In this document: positions 43,124 through 51,917 of the stretch, piece after piece
How positions within the stretch are numbered: the stretch's first letter is position 1
Layout of the letters: every line of letters begins with the position of its first letter
NCBI RefSeq assembly: GCF_900099655.1
Contig: NZ_FNDC01000001.1
Coordinates: 1 to 64,000, forward strand
DNA: 64,000 bases
Direction of reading: 5' to 3'
Source of the DNA: Planococcus glaciei
GTDB taxonomy: Bacteria; Bacillota; Bacilli; Bacillales_A; Planococcaceae
The notes under the pieces: generated by a model
Told to the model about the DNA's origin: nothing
Database searches by the model: none
Seen by the model: only the letters and a program-made list of their open reading frames with translations
Program-made: the position numbers and the translations under genes

Positions 43124-43142
43124 AAAAATGACCTCCATCCTT

Positions 43143-43331
43143 TTATTGTTTTTGCAGCTGAAGCAAATGATTTTTCCTCATATACGGCAACGCCATTCCC
43201 ACCACGATAGCTGTGAATGGAAAACCACCTTCTCCAAGCAGCCATTCTGCGAATGTAACGGGGACAAAAACGGCATAAAAGAAAATCATCAGTACCAAAT
43301 AAATTTTTCGCCATTTCTTTTCTTTCGCCAT
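43143..43331 (-). CDS. 62-residue membrane protein
   Basis: A short protein with two hydrophobic helices (about 10-28 and 36-50) and basic ends (MAKEKKWRK, MRKNH). GAGGTT precedes the ATG; it lies 9 bases after the TadG-like gene. No family is recognised. A role in pilus assembly is suggested only by context. Confidence 0.7.
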   Translation of the reverse strand: MAKEKKWRKIYLVLMIFFYAVFVPVTFAEWLLGEGGFPFTAIVVGMALPYMRKNHLLQLQKQ

Positions 43332-43340
43332 TGCTAACCT

Positions 43341-44093
43341 CTATTCCAGGGAGTAGGTTCTCCCTTCCCATTCGGGCAGTTTTTTTACAAACTTCAGTTC
43401 AGGCCCTTTGGAAGATTTAAAGAGATTTTCTTTAATTCCCGCAAAAAAACCGTTATAGCCAATCGCTTCTACCTCATGAGCAGATTCCACAACAATTTGC
43501 CCGTCCTCAAAAACGGTCATGACTGCACCCTCGACTTCACCGCCATTGGCAATGATTGCACTGCGCGCACTTTCTTTCATCGACTTGATCCAGTCGTACT
43601 CCATCTCTAAACTAAGTTTGGTTTTCAGCAAGTTATTGCCAAGCCCCTTATCCAGTTCTTTCGATAAAATACGGTCAATCGCTTCGTTTCGAATTTCATT
43701 GAGGCTGTAATCTGACATCTCACCGGAAAGCTTCTCGGTTTCCTCATCAATCAGTTCTTCAATGGTTTTTTCTTTTTCCTTCGGTTCTTCCGGTTCTTCC
43801 GGTTCTTCCGGTTCTCCAGGCTCCTCTGCTTCTTTGGCGGCCTCTTCTTCTTCTATAAATTCTTTCAGCTCTTTTTCATAAGACAAGATGAATCCAGGCA
43901 ATTCTTCATACAGACTGGCTGTTGCCGCCAAGGCAGCCTGTTGGGAAGTTGACATTGCCTGCTCCTTCACGATAAGGGCTCCAGCGAGATTCAAAACCAG
44001 CATGAACAAAATAATCATGACGCTGATCAATCCCAATACCAGGAGGGCTACGTTTCCTCGTTCATTTTCTATATAAGCCGCAATCTTTTTCAT
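43341..44093 (-). CDS. TadG-like pilus protein
   Basis: 250 residues. It starts MKKIAAYIENERGNVALLVLGL, the TadG/TadE-type N-terminal helix (about 14-45), followed by a charged extracellular region with an EPEEPEEPEEPKEKEK stretch (about 95-110) and no von Willebrand domain. In proteobacteria TadG carries such a domain at its C-terminus; here that domain is in a separate lipoprotein (44564-45961). It overlaps the TadE gene by four bases. It is likely a minor pilin or envelope-linked assembly factor. Confidence 0.75.
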   Translation of the reverse strand: MKKIAAYIENERGNVALLVLGLISVMIILFMLVLNLAGALIVKEQAMSTSQQAALAATASLYEELPGFILSYEKELKEFIEEEEAAKEAEEPGEPEEPEEPEEPKEKEKTIEELIDEETEKLSGEMSDYSLNEIRNEAIDRILSKELDKGLGNNLLKTKLSLEMEYDWIKSMKESARSAIIANGGEVEGAVMTVFEDGQIVVESAHEVEAIGYNGFFAGIKENLFKSSKGPELKFVKKLPEWEGRTYSLE

Positions 44094-44476
44094 TTGATCA
44101 CCTTGCCCGATGTATCGGCGCTATACGAGAATGTCGGTTTGCCTCCTGAAAATAAGCTTGCCGGCAAAAAGACAAAGTCAATTCGGACATTGACTGCTGC
44201 TGTAAACTCATTAGTCCCTGAAATCGGCGCACCCGCAAAGCTGATGGTGCTGCCGCCAGCATCGACAATTTTTTTGGCTGCTGCCGTCGCTTCTCCTGCA
44301 TCTGCCGTCACGGAATAAACTTTGGCAGCTTCACTTGCTGCAGATTCCGCAATCATTAAGCCATGAAATCCTGCTACAAATTGCCAGGCAATCATCATGG
44401 CCATGAATATCATCGGAACGACACCTATAAATTCAATCGTCGCAGATCCTTCTTCATTTAATATCTTTCTTTTCAT
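44090..44476 (-). CDS. tadE: TadE-like minor pilin
   Basis: 128 residues. NEEGSATIEFIGVVPMIFMAM is the TadE signature: a basic leader, glycine at the processing site, glutamate at +5 and a hydrophobic helix. The rest is a small beta-rich extracellular domain. Processing by a Tad prepilin peptidase is expected, but no such peptidase gene is in the window. GAGGTGAGGGC precedes the ATG. Confidence 0.88.
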   Translation of the reverse strand: MKRKILNEEGSATIEFIGVVPMIFMAMMIAWQFVAGFHGLMIAESAASEAAKVYSVTADAGEATAAAKKIVDAGGSTISFAGAPISGTNEFTAAVNVRIDFVFLPASLFSGGKPTFSYSADTSGKVIK

Positions 44477-44501
44477 GCCCTCACCTCTGCATTCTGACTC
44501 C

Positions 44502-44566
44502 CGCTTTTCCGGCTCATTCAGCAGGGGGAACTTTGAATAAGCCGGAAAAAGGGGAGTCCCCTTTTA
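44502..44566 (-). terminator. Hairpins after vWA lipoprotein gene
   Basis: AAAAGGGGA-CTCCCCTTTT overlaps the lipoprotein stop codon and is followed on the minus strand by TTCC. A second longer stem (TTTTCCGGCT with AGCCGGAAAA, 44502-44551) overlaps it. Together they may attenuate read-through into tadE or allow two alternative structures. Confidence 0.55.
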
Positions 44567-45961
44567 CTGTCCAGTTGTGTTTTTTTTGTATTTCTCGTCA
44601 ATCTGGATGCGCATTTTGTCCAATCCTTGATCTTTTACTTGATTCAGATCATTGATGATGGCTTCCCGCGATTCTTTTGAAAGCTGCTCAATTTCTCCGG
44701 CTTTCACAGTTAAATCATCCACCTGATCAAAAGTAAGGTAGCCTTTTTCTCGCAAAAAACCGAAAACCCGGACCAGGCCCAAATACTGGCCGTCCGTGTC
44801 TGCATACCATTGATTTTCAAATTTAGAAATGGCCAGTGAACTGGCATTGCTGGCAGCAAGCACATCGGTCTCCGAATTCACTTTCCACGATTCCCAGCGG
44901 GCAAGCACTTCTTTTGACTGTTTGAATTCCTCAGCCAATTCGGCGCCATTGGAAACATTGGCAAAAATGCCATTGGCTGCTGCAGCCACTTCTTTCAGCT
45001 GCTGCTGGGTTTCGCCGTCCACATTAAAACCGATTACGTTGATGATTGGCGAAATGTTGCTATCCGCAAAGGTTTTGGCAACCGCTACCGGATCTCCGTC
45101 ACAAGTCTCAATGCCGTCGCTGACCAAATAAACAAGGTTGGTATTGCTTTTAGCGTCCAGGCCTTTGAAACTTTCTTTTGCCGATTCCAGTGCCCCGGCA
45201 ACCGGCGTCCACCCGGCAGGCTTAAATGCATCCATTGCTTTGTCAAAGCTTGCCTGGTCATAGGCACCGCGTTTGTACACTTCATCGATGGCTTTGCAGG
45301 ATGCCGCTTTGTCTGCTTCTGAACCAGTGCCTTCATGGCCATAAATGCGCAGCGAGACCTTTGCTTCTTCGGGAATTTGCCCGACAAAGTCGCGGATTGC
45401 TTTTTTCGCTAATTCCATCCGGGTTTGGTCTCCTACATAATTAGCCATCGAGCCGCTGGCATCAAGAATGATTTCGACATTGTAATTTTCTTTAAAGGCA
45501 AATCGGGGATCCGCTTCCGGTGTTCCGGACAAGGCAAATTCCATCTGGTCCAAAACATCCTGTGGATCTTGAAAATCATAGGCAACAAGCGAATAAATAT
45601 AATTGAAATAAAGTTCGAGCTCTTTCTCCGTGGCATCTTCCGGCAAAGCCGGCACATCCCCGAAAGCTTCGAAAAAGGCTTCTTTGATTTGCGGCGTATC
45701 GCCAAGTGAAATATCCATGCCGCCAATTTTTCCAGGTGGCTGATTAATCAAATCACGATCATTTTCTGGAACTTTCAGCATTTCCTGCGATGCCAGAACA
45801 GATTCAATATCTTTTTCTGCTTTCTCATCAGCAGCTTTTTGCTCCTTCGGCTCCTTTTGCTCTGCAGCTTCAGCCTCAGGTTTCTCCGGCTGGCTTTCAG
45901 ATTGGCAAGCCGCCATGCTTAAGGCAATCAAAGGCAAAAGGAGGCATTTAGTTAATCTCAT
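44564..45961 (-). CDS. von Willebrand factor A lipoprotein in Tad locus
   Basis: 465 residues. A lipoprotein signal with lipobox SMAAC is followed by an acidic low-complexity segment (about 22-55), then a vWA domain (about 165-350) with an intact metal-adhesion site: DASGS, a conserved Thr in GWTPVAGAL, and SDGIETCDGD. The C-terminal part is helical. It lies between the Flp pilin and TadE genes, so a role as a membrane-tethered pilus assembly or adhesion factor is likely. Similar Bacillus secreted vWA proteins (YwmC/YwmD) exist outside Tad loci, so the link rests on context. Confidence 0.85.
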   Translation of the reverse strand: MRLTKCLLLPLIALSMAACQSESQPEKPEAEAAEQKEPKEQKAADEKAEKDIESVLASQEMLKVPENDRDLINQPPGKIGGMDISLGDTPQIKEAFFEAFGDVPALPEDATEKELELYFNYIYSLVAYDFQDPQDVLDQMEFALSGTPEADPRFAFKENYNVEIILDASGSMANYVGDQTRMELAKKAIRDFVGQIPEEAKVSLRIYGHEGTGSEADKAASCKAIDEVYKRGAYDQASFDKAMDAFKPAGWTPVAGALESAKESFKGLDAKSNTNLVYLVSDGIETCDGDPVAVAKTFADSNISPIINVIGFNVDGETQQQLKEVAAAANGIFANVSNGAELAEEFKQSKEVLARWESWKVNSETDVLAASNASSLAISKFENQWYADTDGQYLGLVRVFGFLREKGYLTFDQVDDLTVKAGEIEQLSKESREAIINDLNQVKDQGLDKMRIQIDEKYKKNTTGQ

Positions 45962-45989
45962 CGGATGCTCCTTTCTCAGCGAAAATCAC

Positions 45990-46017
45990 GAAAAACAAGA
46001 GGGGTATTAAGCCCCTC
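45990..46017 (-). terminator. Partial terminator after flp
   Basis: GAGGGG pairs with CCCCTC; the loop CTTAATA contains the flp TAA. On the minus strand it is followed by TTGTTTTT. It would raise pilin mRNA over the downstream genes. Confidence 0.7.
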
Positions 46018-46228
46018 CGCCGATTTTGTTGATGAATCCTTCAAATTTAGTCACCAGCGTGTCGCCAAATCCGCCGCCTGAGAATGCTTGGGAAACTACT
46101 CCAACTACGATAACGATGACAGCTGCAATACCAATCCATTCCAAAGTCTGAGATCCTCTTTCGTTTGCCACTTTCGTTTGTACTGACGTCACCATTTGCA
46201 AAGCAAGTTCGTTTAATTTCTTTTTCAT
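46007..46228 (-). CDS. flp: Flp major pilin
   Basis: 73 residues. A 25-residue leader ends ANERG, followed by SQTLEWIGIAAVIVIVVGVV, with the prepilin cleavage after Gly and Glu at position 5 of the mature chain. A short Gly-rich C-terminus follows. This is the structural subunit of the Tad/Flp pilus. AGGAGG lies 7 bases before the ATG. A hairpin follows directly, in keeping with high expression of the pilin. Confidence 0.9.
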   Translation of the reverse strand: MKKKLNELALQMVTSVQTKVANERGSQTLEWIGIAAVIVIVVGVVSQAFSGGGFGDTLVTKFEGFINKIGGGA

Positions 46229-46246
46229 GTCAATTCCTCCTAGTTT

Positions 46247-47194
46247 TTAGTCCAAAATGTTAAATACACTGTTTTCTCCGTACATCATATTCAAAATCAT
46301 TAAGCCTGCGATCATCATGATGGAAACCGGTGCTACAACGAAAGTCGTGACCAGCGTCACTTTCGGCGATGCCTTGGCTGCCAGTTCTTTCACCCGTTCC
46401 TGGCGCAGCTGGCGCATATCTTCTGCCTGTATCTTGAACGTTGTCGCAATCGGAACACCCAGTTTAATGCCCTGCAGCAAAGATTTAATCAGCTGCTGGA
46501 ATTCTTCGTTGTCGTTCCGTTCGAGTAAATTTCGATAAGCCGTTTCACGCTGCACTCCCAAGTCTATTTCTTGCATGAAGCGCATAAATTCTTCCTGGAG
46601 CGGACCGTCGAAAAAGCGAATCACCTCCCTTAATGCCTGGTCCATGCTGACCCCTGCCTGGATACTCGTGCTGATGGTATCGAGGAAATCAGGAAGATCC
46701 CGGCTCAGTTTTTCTTGCCTCATTTTGGCCTGGCGCTTGACGATGTAGATCGGCGTAAAGTAGCCAATCAGCGGCAAAAATACCAAGCCGTATTTAGAAA
46801 GCGGAAAGCCGATAATAAATGCCAGCATAGCCGCGAAAAAACCGACGATGAACAGGAAGATCTTCAATCCTTGAAAACGGGCCAATGTCAGATTGTACGG
46901 ATTTCCGGATTTTTTCAGCCAATCGGCAACTTCAATATTTTCACTGAAGAAATTGATGCGCTGGCCCAGATCGGAAAATTCATCTGCATAACCGGTCATC
47001 CGCTGAAACAGATTCGTTTTCTGCTTGCGTTTCTTCTTTTTATTGTCGAATGCATCCACTTTCGTCAGTTCCGAAACATGCACCAGCACATTCCGTTTCT
47101 CTTTCACATAAACCGACCAGTTTCTGATTCCCAGCACCACCATGAACAAAAATGCGATTGTCGCAAAAATAATAAGAGCATCCAAAGCCTTCAC
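46247..47194 (-). CDS. tadC: TadC, pilus inner-membrane platform protein
   Basis: 315 residues with one N-terminal helix, a T2SSF domain (about 145-270; DFLDTISTSIQAGVSMDQALREV), and C-terminal helices. It forms the membrane platform with TadB on which CpaF acts. It starts with GTG directly after the TAG of tadB (TAGGTG), so translation is coupled. Confidence 0.9.
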   Translation of the reverse strand: MKALDALIIFATIAFLFMVVLGIRNWSVYVKEKRNVLVHVSELTKVDAFDNKKKKRKQKTNLFQRMTGYADEFSDLGQRINFFSENIEVADWLKKSGNPYNLTLARFQGLKIFLFIVGFFAAMLAFIIGFPLSKYGLVFLPLIGYFTPIYIVKRQAKMRQEKLSRDLPDFLDTISTSIQAGVSMDQALREVIRFFDGPLQEEFMRFMQEIDLGVQRETAYRNLLERNDNEEFQQLIKSLLQGIKLGVPIATTFKIQAEDMRQLRQERVKELAAKASPKVTLVTTFVVAPVSIMMIAGLMILNMMYGENSVFNILD

Positions 47195-48124
47195 CTACAC
47201 TTTTATATTAGTAATCTGACGAATCAGGAAGAACGATAAGATAATGCCAAGGCCAAAGGCAACCATCAAGATGATGCCGATCGGAGTGGTCAACGGATCT
47301 GTGAAGCCTTCGATAATATTGTTCATGAACAATAAAATGAAAATCGGCATGGCCGGAACAATCAAAGAAATATAGCGCTGCTCCGATGTCATGGTCTGAA
47401 TCGTCTGATGCAGTATTTTCCGGTCTTCTAATGTATGGGACATTGTTTCAAGCGTTGTTGCCAAGTTGCCGCCCGTCCTTTTTTGGATTAACAGCGTGGC
47501 AATGAACAATTGAAAATCTCTGGATTCATTTCTTTTTTGAACCGCGCGCAAAGCGGTTTCAAAAGGAACCCCCAATTTCAATTCATTTGAAAGGCGCTTG
47601 AATTCATCTTTTGCCGGTTCGTTGACTTCCCGGGCCACTAAATCTATTCCTTGGGTAATGGTCATCCCCGACCTTGCAGCATTTGCCAGCAATCGGCAAA
47701 CTTCGCTCAATTGGCCGTTCAGCCGCTCTGTGTATTTGTTTTTGCGGATATAAAAGAGCAGAAAATGGCTTCCGCCAAGGATGCCCGCTGTCAGAAGCAG
47801 GCTCGGCAACGAGGCCATATTGAAAATCATGTTAAATACTACATAAAACAGCAGAATGCCAAAGGCGTGCATCCCGATATATTCCGAAGCAAGCAAATTG
47901 ACATTGGCATTTTTCAGCTTTTTGGCCAATCCTTGAGATGCTTCTGATTCATCAAAGCGGTCGCCCCATACACTGATGGCACTTTTGCGCTTTTCCTCCG
48001 GGTACCTGGTTTTCATCTTTTTCTTCCACTCCAGCTTTTCCCGGCGGTAGCCAAGAAACAGATAGCTGGCGAACAGCAGTGCCAGAACGGAGGCACCGTA
48101 TAAAATACCGATGCTCAAGTCCAT
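47195..48124 (-). CDS. tadB: TadB, pilus inner-membrane platform protein
   Basis: 309 residues with four hydrophobic helices and a T2SSF domain (about 135-260; EVCRLLANAARSGMTITQGIDLVAREV, KRTGGNLATTLETMSHTLEDR). It is the partner of TadC. GAGGAGG lies 7 bases before the ATG; the start overlaps the end of cpaF by 10 bases. Confidence 0.9.
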   Translation of the reverse strand: MDLSIGILYGASVLALLFASYLFLGYRREKLEWKKKMKTRYPEEKRKSAISVWGDRFDESEASQGLAKKLKNANVNLLASEYIGMHAFGILLFYVVFNMIFNMASLPSLLLTAGILGGSHFLLFYIRKNKYTERLNGQLSEVCRLLANAARSGMTITQGIDLVAREVNEPAKDEFKRLSNELKLGVPFETALRAVQKRNESRDFQLFIATLLIQKRTGGNLATTLETMSHTLEDRKILHQTIQTMTSEQRYISLIVPAMPIFILLFMNNIIEGFTDPLTTPIGIILMVAFGLGIILSFFLIRQITNIKV

Positions 48125-49479
48125 TGAGGAACCTCCTCACGTACGCTGAAAATGGTTTCATCCAGTTCAATGCCAAACATCTTCAAATGGTCCAGACATT
48201 TTGGAACATAGCCTGTCGGCGTGAAATAGCCTTGCACTTCCCCGTTTTTGCCTGTGCCTGTCCGTTTGAAAATAAAGACATCCCGAATCTTCACGCCTTT
48301 GTCTTCATCTACATAGACTTCCGATATGTTTACAATTTTTCTTTGCCCATCCCCCAGACGGTCTGCCTGAATAATAAAATCCAGGGCACCGACAATGTAC
48401 TCCCGAATAATCTCACTCGGCAAATCCATTCCGGCCATAATGACCATCCCTTCGACCCGGCTGATGGCATCGACCGGCGAGTTGGAGTGGACAGTCGTCA
48501 ATGAGCCTTCGTGTCCGGTATTCATTGCCTGCAGCATGTCAAAAGCTTCCGCTCCCCGTACTTCACCGACAATGATGCGGTCGGGCCGCATTCGCAGCGA
48601 GTTCCGCACCAGTTGGCGGATGCTGATTTCGCCATGACCTTCTACGTTTGCCGGACGGGCTTCCATGCCTACTACGCTTCCGCGGTTGAGCCGAAGTTCT
48701 GCAGAATCTTCAATCGTAATGACGCGTTCACTGATGGGGATGGCTTTCGCTACTGCATTCAATAGCGTAGTTTTCCCGCTTCCTGTACCACCGGAAATCA
48801 AAATGTTCAATTTCGCTTTTACGAGTGCCTGGATAAACTCCGCCATCCGTTCATCCAAGGAAGAAAACTTCAGCAAATCCGTCATTTCAAACGGTTCTTT
48901 TCGAAACTTCCGGATTGAAAGCAAGGTGCCGTTCAAACTGATCGGCGGAATCACTGCGTTGACCCGGCTGCCATCCGGCAAACGGGCATCGACCATCGGT
49001 GAGCTTTCATCAATGCGCCGGCCCAGCGGCGCAATCACCCGGTCCACAATGTGCCGGACATGTTCTTCGTTTTTAAAAGAAACATGAGAAAGTTCCAGCC
49101 TGCCGCTTCGTTCTACATGAATCTCTTTTGGACCGTTTACCAATATCTCGGTAATCGATGGGTCTTTCAACAATTGTTCCAGCGGGCCAAAACCTACTGT
49201 TTCATCAATAAGCCGGCTTAGCAAAGTCTCTCTGTCCATTTTGGAAATCACGACTTTTTCTTCCAACATAAATTGGCTGATCAGCCGCTCTATGGATATG
49301 CGGCGCTCTTTTTCCTCAGCCGCAATCAGCGGCTCCAAATTGGTTTCAGCAAGCAGACGGGCTTTGTAATGTTCCAGCAATTCCTCTAAAAACGGCGTCA
49401 GGACTTGTGATGTCTGCGTTGAAATATTGTCGCTGACCGCAGCAGCTAATTCGGTTCTTTTTCTTTGAAAAAGCGACAT
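48115..49479 (-). CDS. cpaF: CpaF/TadA pilus assembly ATPase
   Basis: 454 residues. An N-terminal helical domain (about 1-150) precedes a secretion-ATPase core with Walker A ISGGTGSGKTTLLNA, Asp box ERVITIEDSAEL, Walker B RPDRIIVGEVRG and His box NTGHEGSLTTVHSN, all intact. It powers assembly, and in some systems retraction, of Flp pili. Its start follows AAGGAAGG, 30 bases after cpaE. Confidence 0.94.
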   Translation of the reverse strand: MSLFQRKRTELAAAVSDNISTQTSQVLTPFLEELLEHYKARLLAETNLEPLIAAEEKERRISIERLISQFMLEEKVVISKMDRETLLSRLIDETVGFGPLEQLLKDPSITEILVNGPKEIHVERSGRLELSHVSFKNEEHVRHIVDRVIAPLGRRIDESSPMVDARLPDGSRVNAVIPPISLNGTLLSIRKFRKEPFEMTDLLKFSSLDERMAEFIQALVKAKLNILISGGTGSGKTTLLNAVAKAIPISERVITIEDSAELRLNRGSVVGMEARPANVEGHGEISIRQLVRNSLRMRPDRIIVGEVRGAEAFDMLQAMNTGHEGSLTTVHSNSPVDAISRVEGMVIMAGMDLPSEIIREYIVGALDFIIQADRLGDGQRKIVNISEVYVDEDKGVKIRDVFIFKRTGTGKNGEVQGYFTPTGYVPKCLDHLKMFGIELDETIFSVREEVPQWT

Positions 49480-49509
49480 CGCCTTCCTTCATTCCTTCCT
49501 AAAAAACAA

Positions 49510-50649
49510 TTATTTTAACATCGAGACGACCCATTTGCGCATATCCTTGGCTGCTGGAGTCAGTTTTTTCTCTTTCGGCAATTTGCGAAGAGTTTCCCCT
49601 TTATTTATGGCGGTTTGAACGCCCTTCATATCCCGTCTGATCTCTGCGGCCACCGGATATTCGATAAAACGTTCAATGTCTTTTTTGGACAATTCGTTTT
49701 CCCGCCCTACCTGGTTCAATACCAATTCCAGGCGCTCTGCAGTTGGAATGCCCAACTTCTGGAATAGCTCTTCGGTATGCTTGAAGACCCTGATTGAAGG
49801 CGTATCCAGCAAAGTGGTGTAATAAATGCGGTCTGCTTCAACGAGTGCGGTGTAAGTCCGCTCATCCATATTGACCGGCAAATCCACGATGATAAAATCG
49901 TAAGTTCTGCGGCAAACTCGTAAAAGGCGGGTGATAAAATCTTCCGTTATGTATTCAGCAAGTTCTGCATCACAAGGGCTGATAAGCAATTCCATTTTTG
50001 ATAGAGGCTCTTTTTCGGTTACGTTGCGCAAATGCTGTTCCGTCATTTCTTTAATGACCGGTTCCAGATCCAGAATATTGCGGGAGGTCTCGACCCCTAA
50101 ATAAGATTCTCCGCCGCCATACTGCAGATTTAAATCGATGTACAGGACTTGCGCCGTAGATTCAAATTTCAGGGTTTGGGCAAATGCCGTACTTAAGAGC
50201 GTTTTTCCACTTCCGCCTTTGCCGCTGTAAAAAGCAAAAACTTGTCCTGTCCCCCTTTTAAAACTTAATTGCTTTTCTTTTTCCGGGGCTGTCTGCAAAC
50301 GCGCAAGCATTATGGAAATCTGATTTTCCAATCCATTTAAATCTTCCGGAACGACAAAGTAATCGACAGCTCCCGCTCTCACCAAGTCACGGAACAGTTG
50401 GAAATCATGGCTTTCATGAACAAAAACGATTGGAACATGGCTCAATTCCTGCTGCAAATAAGCATGTGTCTCTAAATCCTTTCCAGGATCGTGAAGCAGC
50501 AGCACCATAGATGGCTCAATGTTTTTCAATTCCGATCTTAAGTGGCCCGGTTCCAGCCAACTGTACTCGAACTCGTTTCCAAACTGCCGGATCAACAGAG
50601 TTAATAGTTCATTTTTTGGTCCCACAATTAATAAGTTGGATGGTTTCAT
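49510..50649 (-). CDS. cpaE: CpaE/TadZ-like pilus localisation ATPase
   Basis: 379 residues. An atypical receiver-like domain (about 1-120) is followed by a MinD/ParA-type ATPase with deviant Walker A FYSGKGGSGKTLLST and a later FIIVDLP Walker B. TadZ/CpaE proteins place the pilus machine in the cell. GAGGGAG precedes the ATG. Confidence 0.9.
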   Translation of the reverse strand: MKPSNLLIVGPKNELLTLLIRQFGNEFEYSWLEPGHLRSELKNIEPSMVLLLHDPGKDLETHAYLQQELSHVPIVFVHESHDFQLFRDLVRAGAVDYFVVPEDLNGLENQISIMLARLQTAPEKEKQLSFKRGTGQVFAFYSGKGGSGKTLLSTAFAQTLKFESTAQVLYIDLNLQYGGGESYLGVETSRNILDLEPVIKEMTEQHLRNVTEKEPLSKMELLISPCDAELAEYITEDFITRLLRVCRRTYDFIIVDLPVNMDERTYTALVEADRIYYTTLLDTPSIRVFKHTEELFQKLGIPTAERLELVLNQVGRENELSKKDIERFIEYPVAAEIRRDMKGVQTAINKGETLRKLPKEKKLTPAAKDMRKWVVSMLK

Positions 50650-50693
50650 GTCAAACTCCCTCAGCTCTCTTTATGCGTATCCTTCATGTCGGC

Positions 50694-51455
50694 CTATTCT
50701 TTTTTGTCCGCTTCTTTTTTCTCTTCTTTTGGTTTGGCTTCCGCTTTCGGCTTTGCTTCTTCTTTTGGCTTTGTTTCCGCCTTAGGCTTCGCCTCTTCCT
50801 TTGGTTTCGCTTCCTTCGCAGGTGCTGCTTTGGCAGCTTCTTTTCCTGTACCAACGTTCGCTTTTATAATGCGAACGCTATCTGCGTAATTCTGCATATG
50901 TATCAATTTCGGCGCCTGGTCCAGGGACACTTCCAACTGGACGCCCGCAAACTTCTTGTTGTCGTTTGCAACTCTGGCCACTTTAACGTCTTTCATGAAA
51001 ATTTCTGTTTTGTTTTCGTCTTTTTCCCGCAGGGACACAATGATATCGACCCGGTCCAATGCTTCCAGTTCTTCATCGAAGAAAACCCGTTCAGAAGTCA
51101 TTAAAGTGATCAGCCGATTGTTTTCTTCCATAACCGCAGAAGCTTGTTTCAACATATTTTTTGTGATTAAATCTCCCGAAGACAAAGGAATGACAGACAC
51201 TTTATTTTCCAGGTCCGCCGTATCGGTAATGTGCTCTTCTGTGACAAACTTCTTAGGTATTTCTTCTACGGTAATCTCTTTCGGGGTTATCACCGTCCGT
51301 GAGGCTATATCTCCGCTTGCTGCATAAACCTTAACCATCGTTCCCAAATCGTTGTTGAGTTCCTTAACTTTCTGCAAAGTCAAAAAACCGGCAATTCCTG
51401 CCAAAAGCAAAGCAAGAACAAAAAAGGTGATGGCTTTTTTCTTGGATTCAATCAT
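50694..51455 (-). CDS. cpaB: CpaB-like SAF-domain pilus protein
   Basis: 253 residues. One N-terminal membrane helix (about 8-25) and an extracytoplasmic SAF domain (about 40-110; TPKEITVEEIPKKFVTEEHI, SSGDLITKNML) are typical of CpaB/RcpC. The C-terminus is an unusual KPKEEAKPKAEAKPKEE-type low-complexity tail (about 205-253), which could reach into the wall. There is no secretin (CpaC), as expected for a single-membrane cell. It is the first gene of the Tad train, with AGGAGAG before the ATG. Confidence 0.87.
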   Translation of the reverse strand: MIESKKKAITFFVLALLLAGIAGFLTLQKVKELNNDLGTMVKVYAASGDIASRTVITPKEITVEEIPKKFVTEEHITDTADLENKVSVIPLSSGDLITKNMLKQASAVMEENNRLITLMTSERVFFDEELEALDRVDIIVSLREKDENKTEIFMKDVKVARVANDNKKFAGVQLEVSLDQAPKLIHMQNYADSVRIIKANVGTGKEAAKAAPAKEAKPKEEAKPKAETKPKEEAKPKAEAKPKEEKKEADKKE

Positions 51456-51578
51456 GTCGGCACTCTCCTGGATCAGTATTCAAATCACGGCTGAACTCAC
51501 AATGGAACGTATGTTTTTAAGGCCTTTTAGCCTATGGCCCATACTCGTTCAATCTTTGTTCACAATTTCTCTTCTTTA

Positions 51579-51607
51579 TGCTTACAGCAATATGAAATTC
51601 TTGTCAA
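51579..51607 (-). promoter_or_regulatory. Probable sigma-A promoter of Tad gene train
   Basis: On the minus strand, TTGACA (51607-51602), 17 bases, then TAAGCA (51584-51579), about 125 bases upstream of cpaB. The -35 is perfect and the -10 moderate. The rest of the gap 51456-51917 holds no gene. Confidence 0.55.
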
Positions 51608-51810
51608 AATCATACAGAATTTGAAATCAAAAGTTTCAGTAAAAAAGTCACGTAGATCCAAAGACCCTTCCGCATTTTTTGGCATTTTTTCTTTACAGGA
51701 TTGTAAATTTTTAAATAATTAGACCTACATTCCCTTATTTTATTTCTGTTTTTTTTTCATAGTCGTTACCGCAGTACAACTTCCGATTCATTTTCAGGTA
51801 AATTGCATAT

Positions 51811-51853
51811 TTAAAAACCTTAGTTTAAAGATGTTTTAAACCAGGGTTTTTTG
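51811..51853. promoter_or_regulatory. Extended AT-rich dyad upstream of Tad promoter
   Basis: GTTTAAA-GATGT-TTTAAAC (51823-51841) is a perfect 7-bp inverted repeat extended by AAAAACC on the left and GGGTTTTTT on the right. It could be a regulator site for the pilus operon or a second terminator. Confidence 0.4.
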
Positions 51854-51870
51854 AACTGATTTCTCAATAA

Positions 51871-51909
51871 AAAAATCAAAAAAGCAGCTATGAAATTTCC
51901 ATAGCTGCT
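51871..51909 (-). terminator. Intrinsic terminator of lipoprotein gene
   Basis: AGCAGCTATG pairs with CATAGCTGCT around AAATTTC; on the minus strand it is followed by TTTTTTGATTTTTTT. Confidence 0.88.
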
Positions 51910-51917
51910 GCTTCTTA

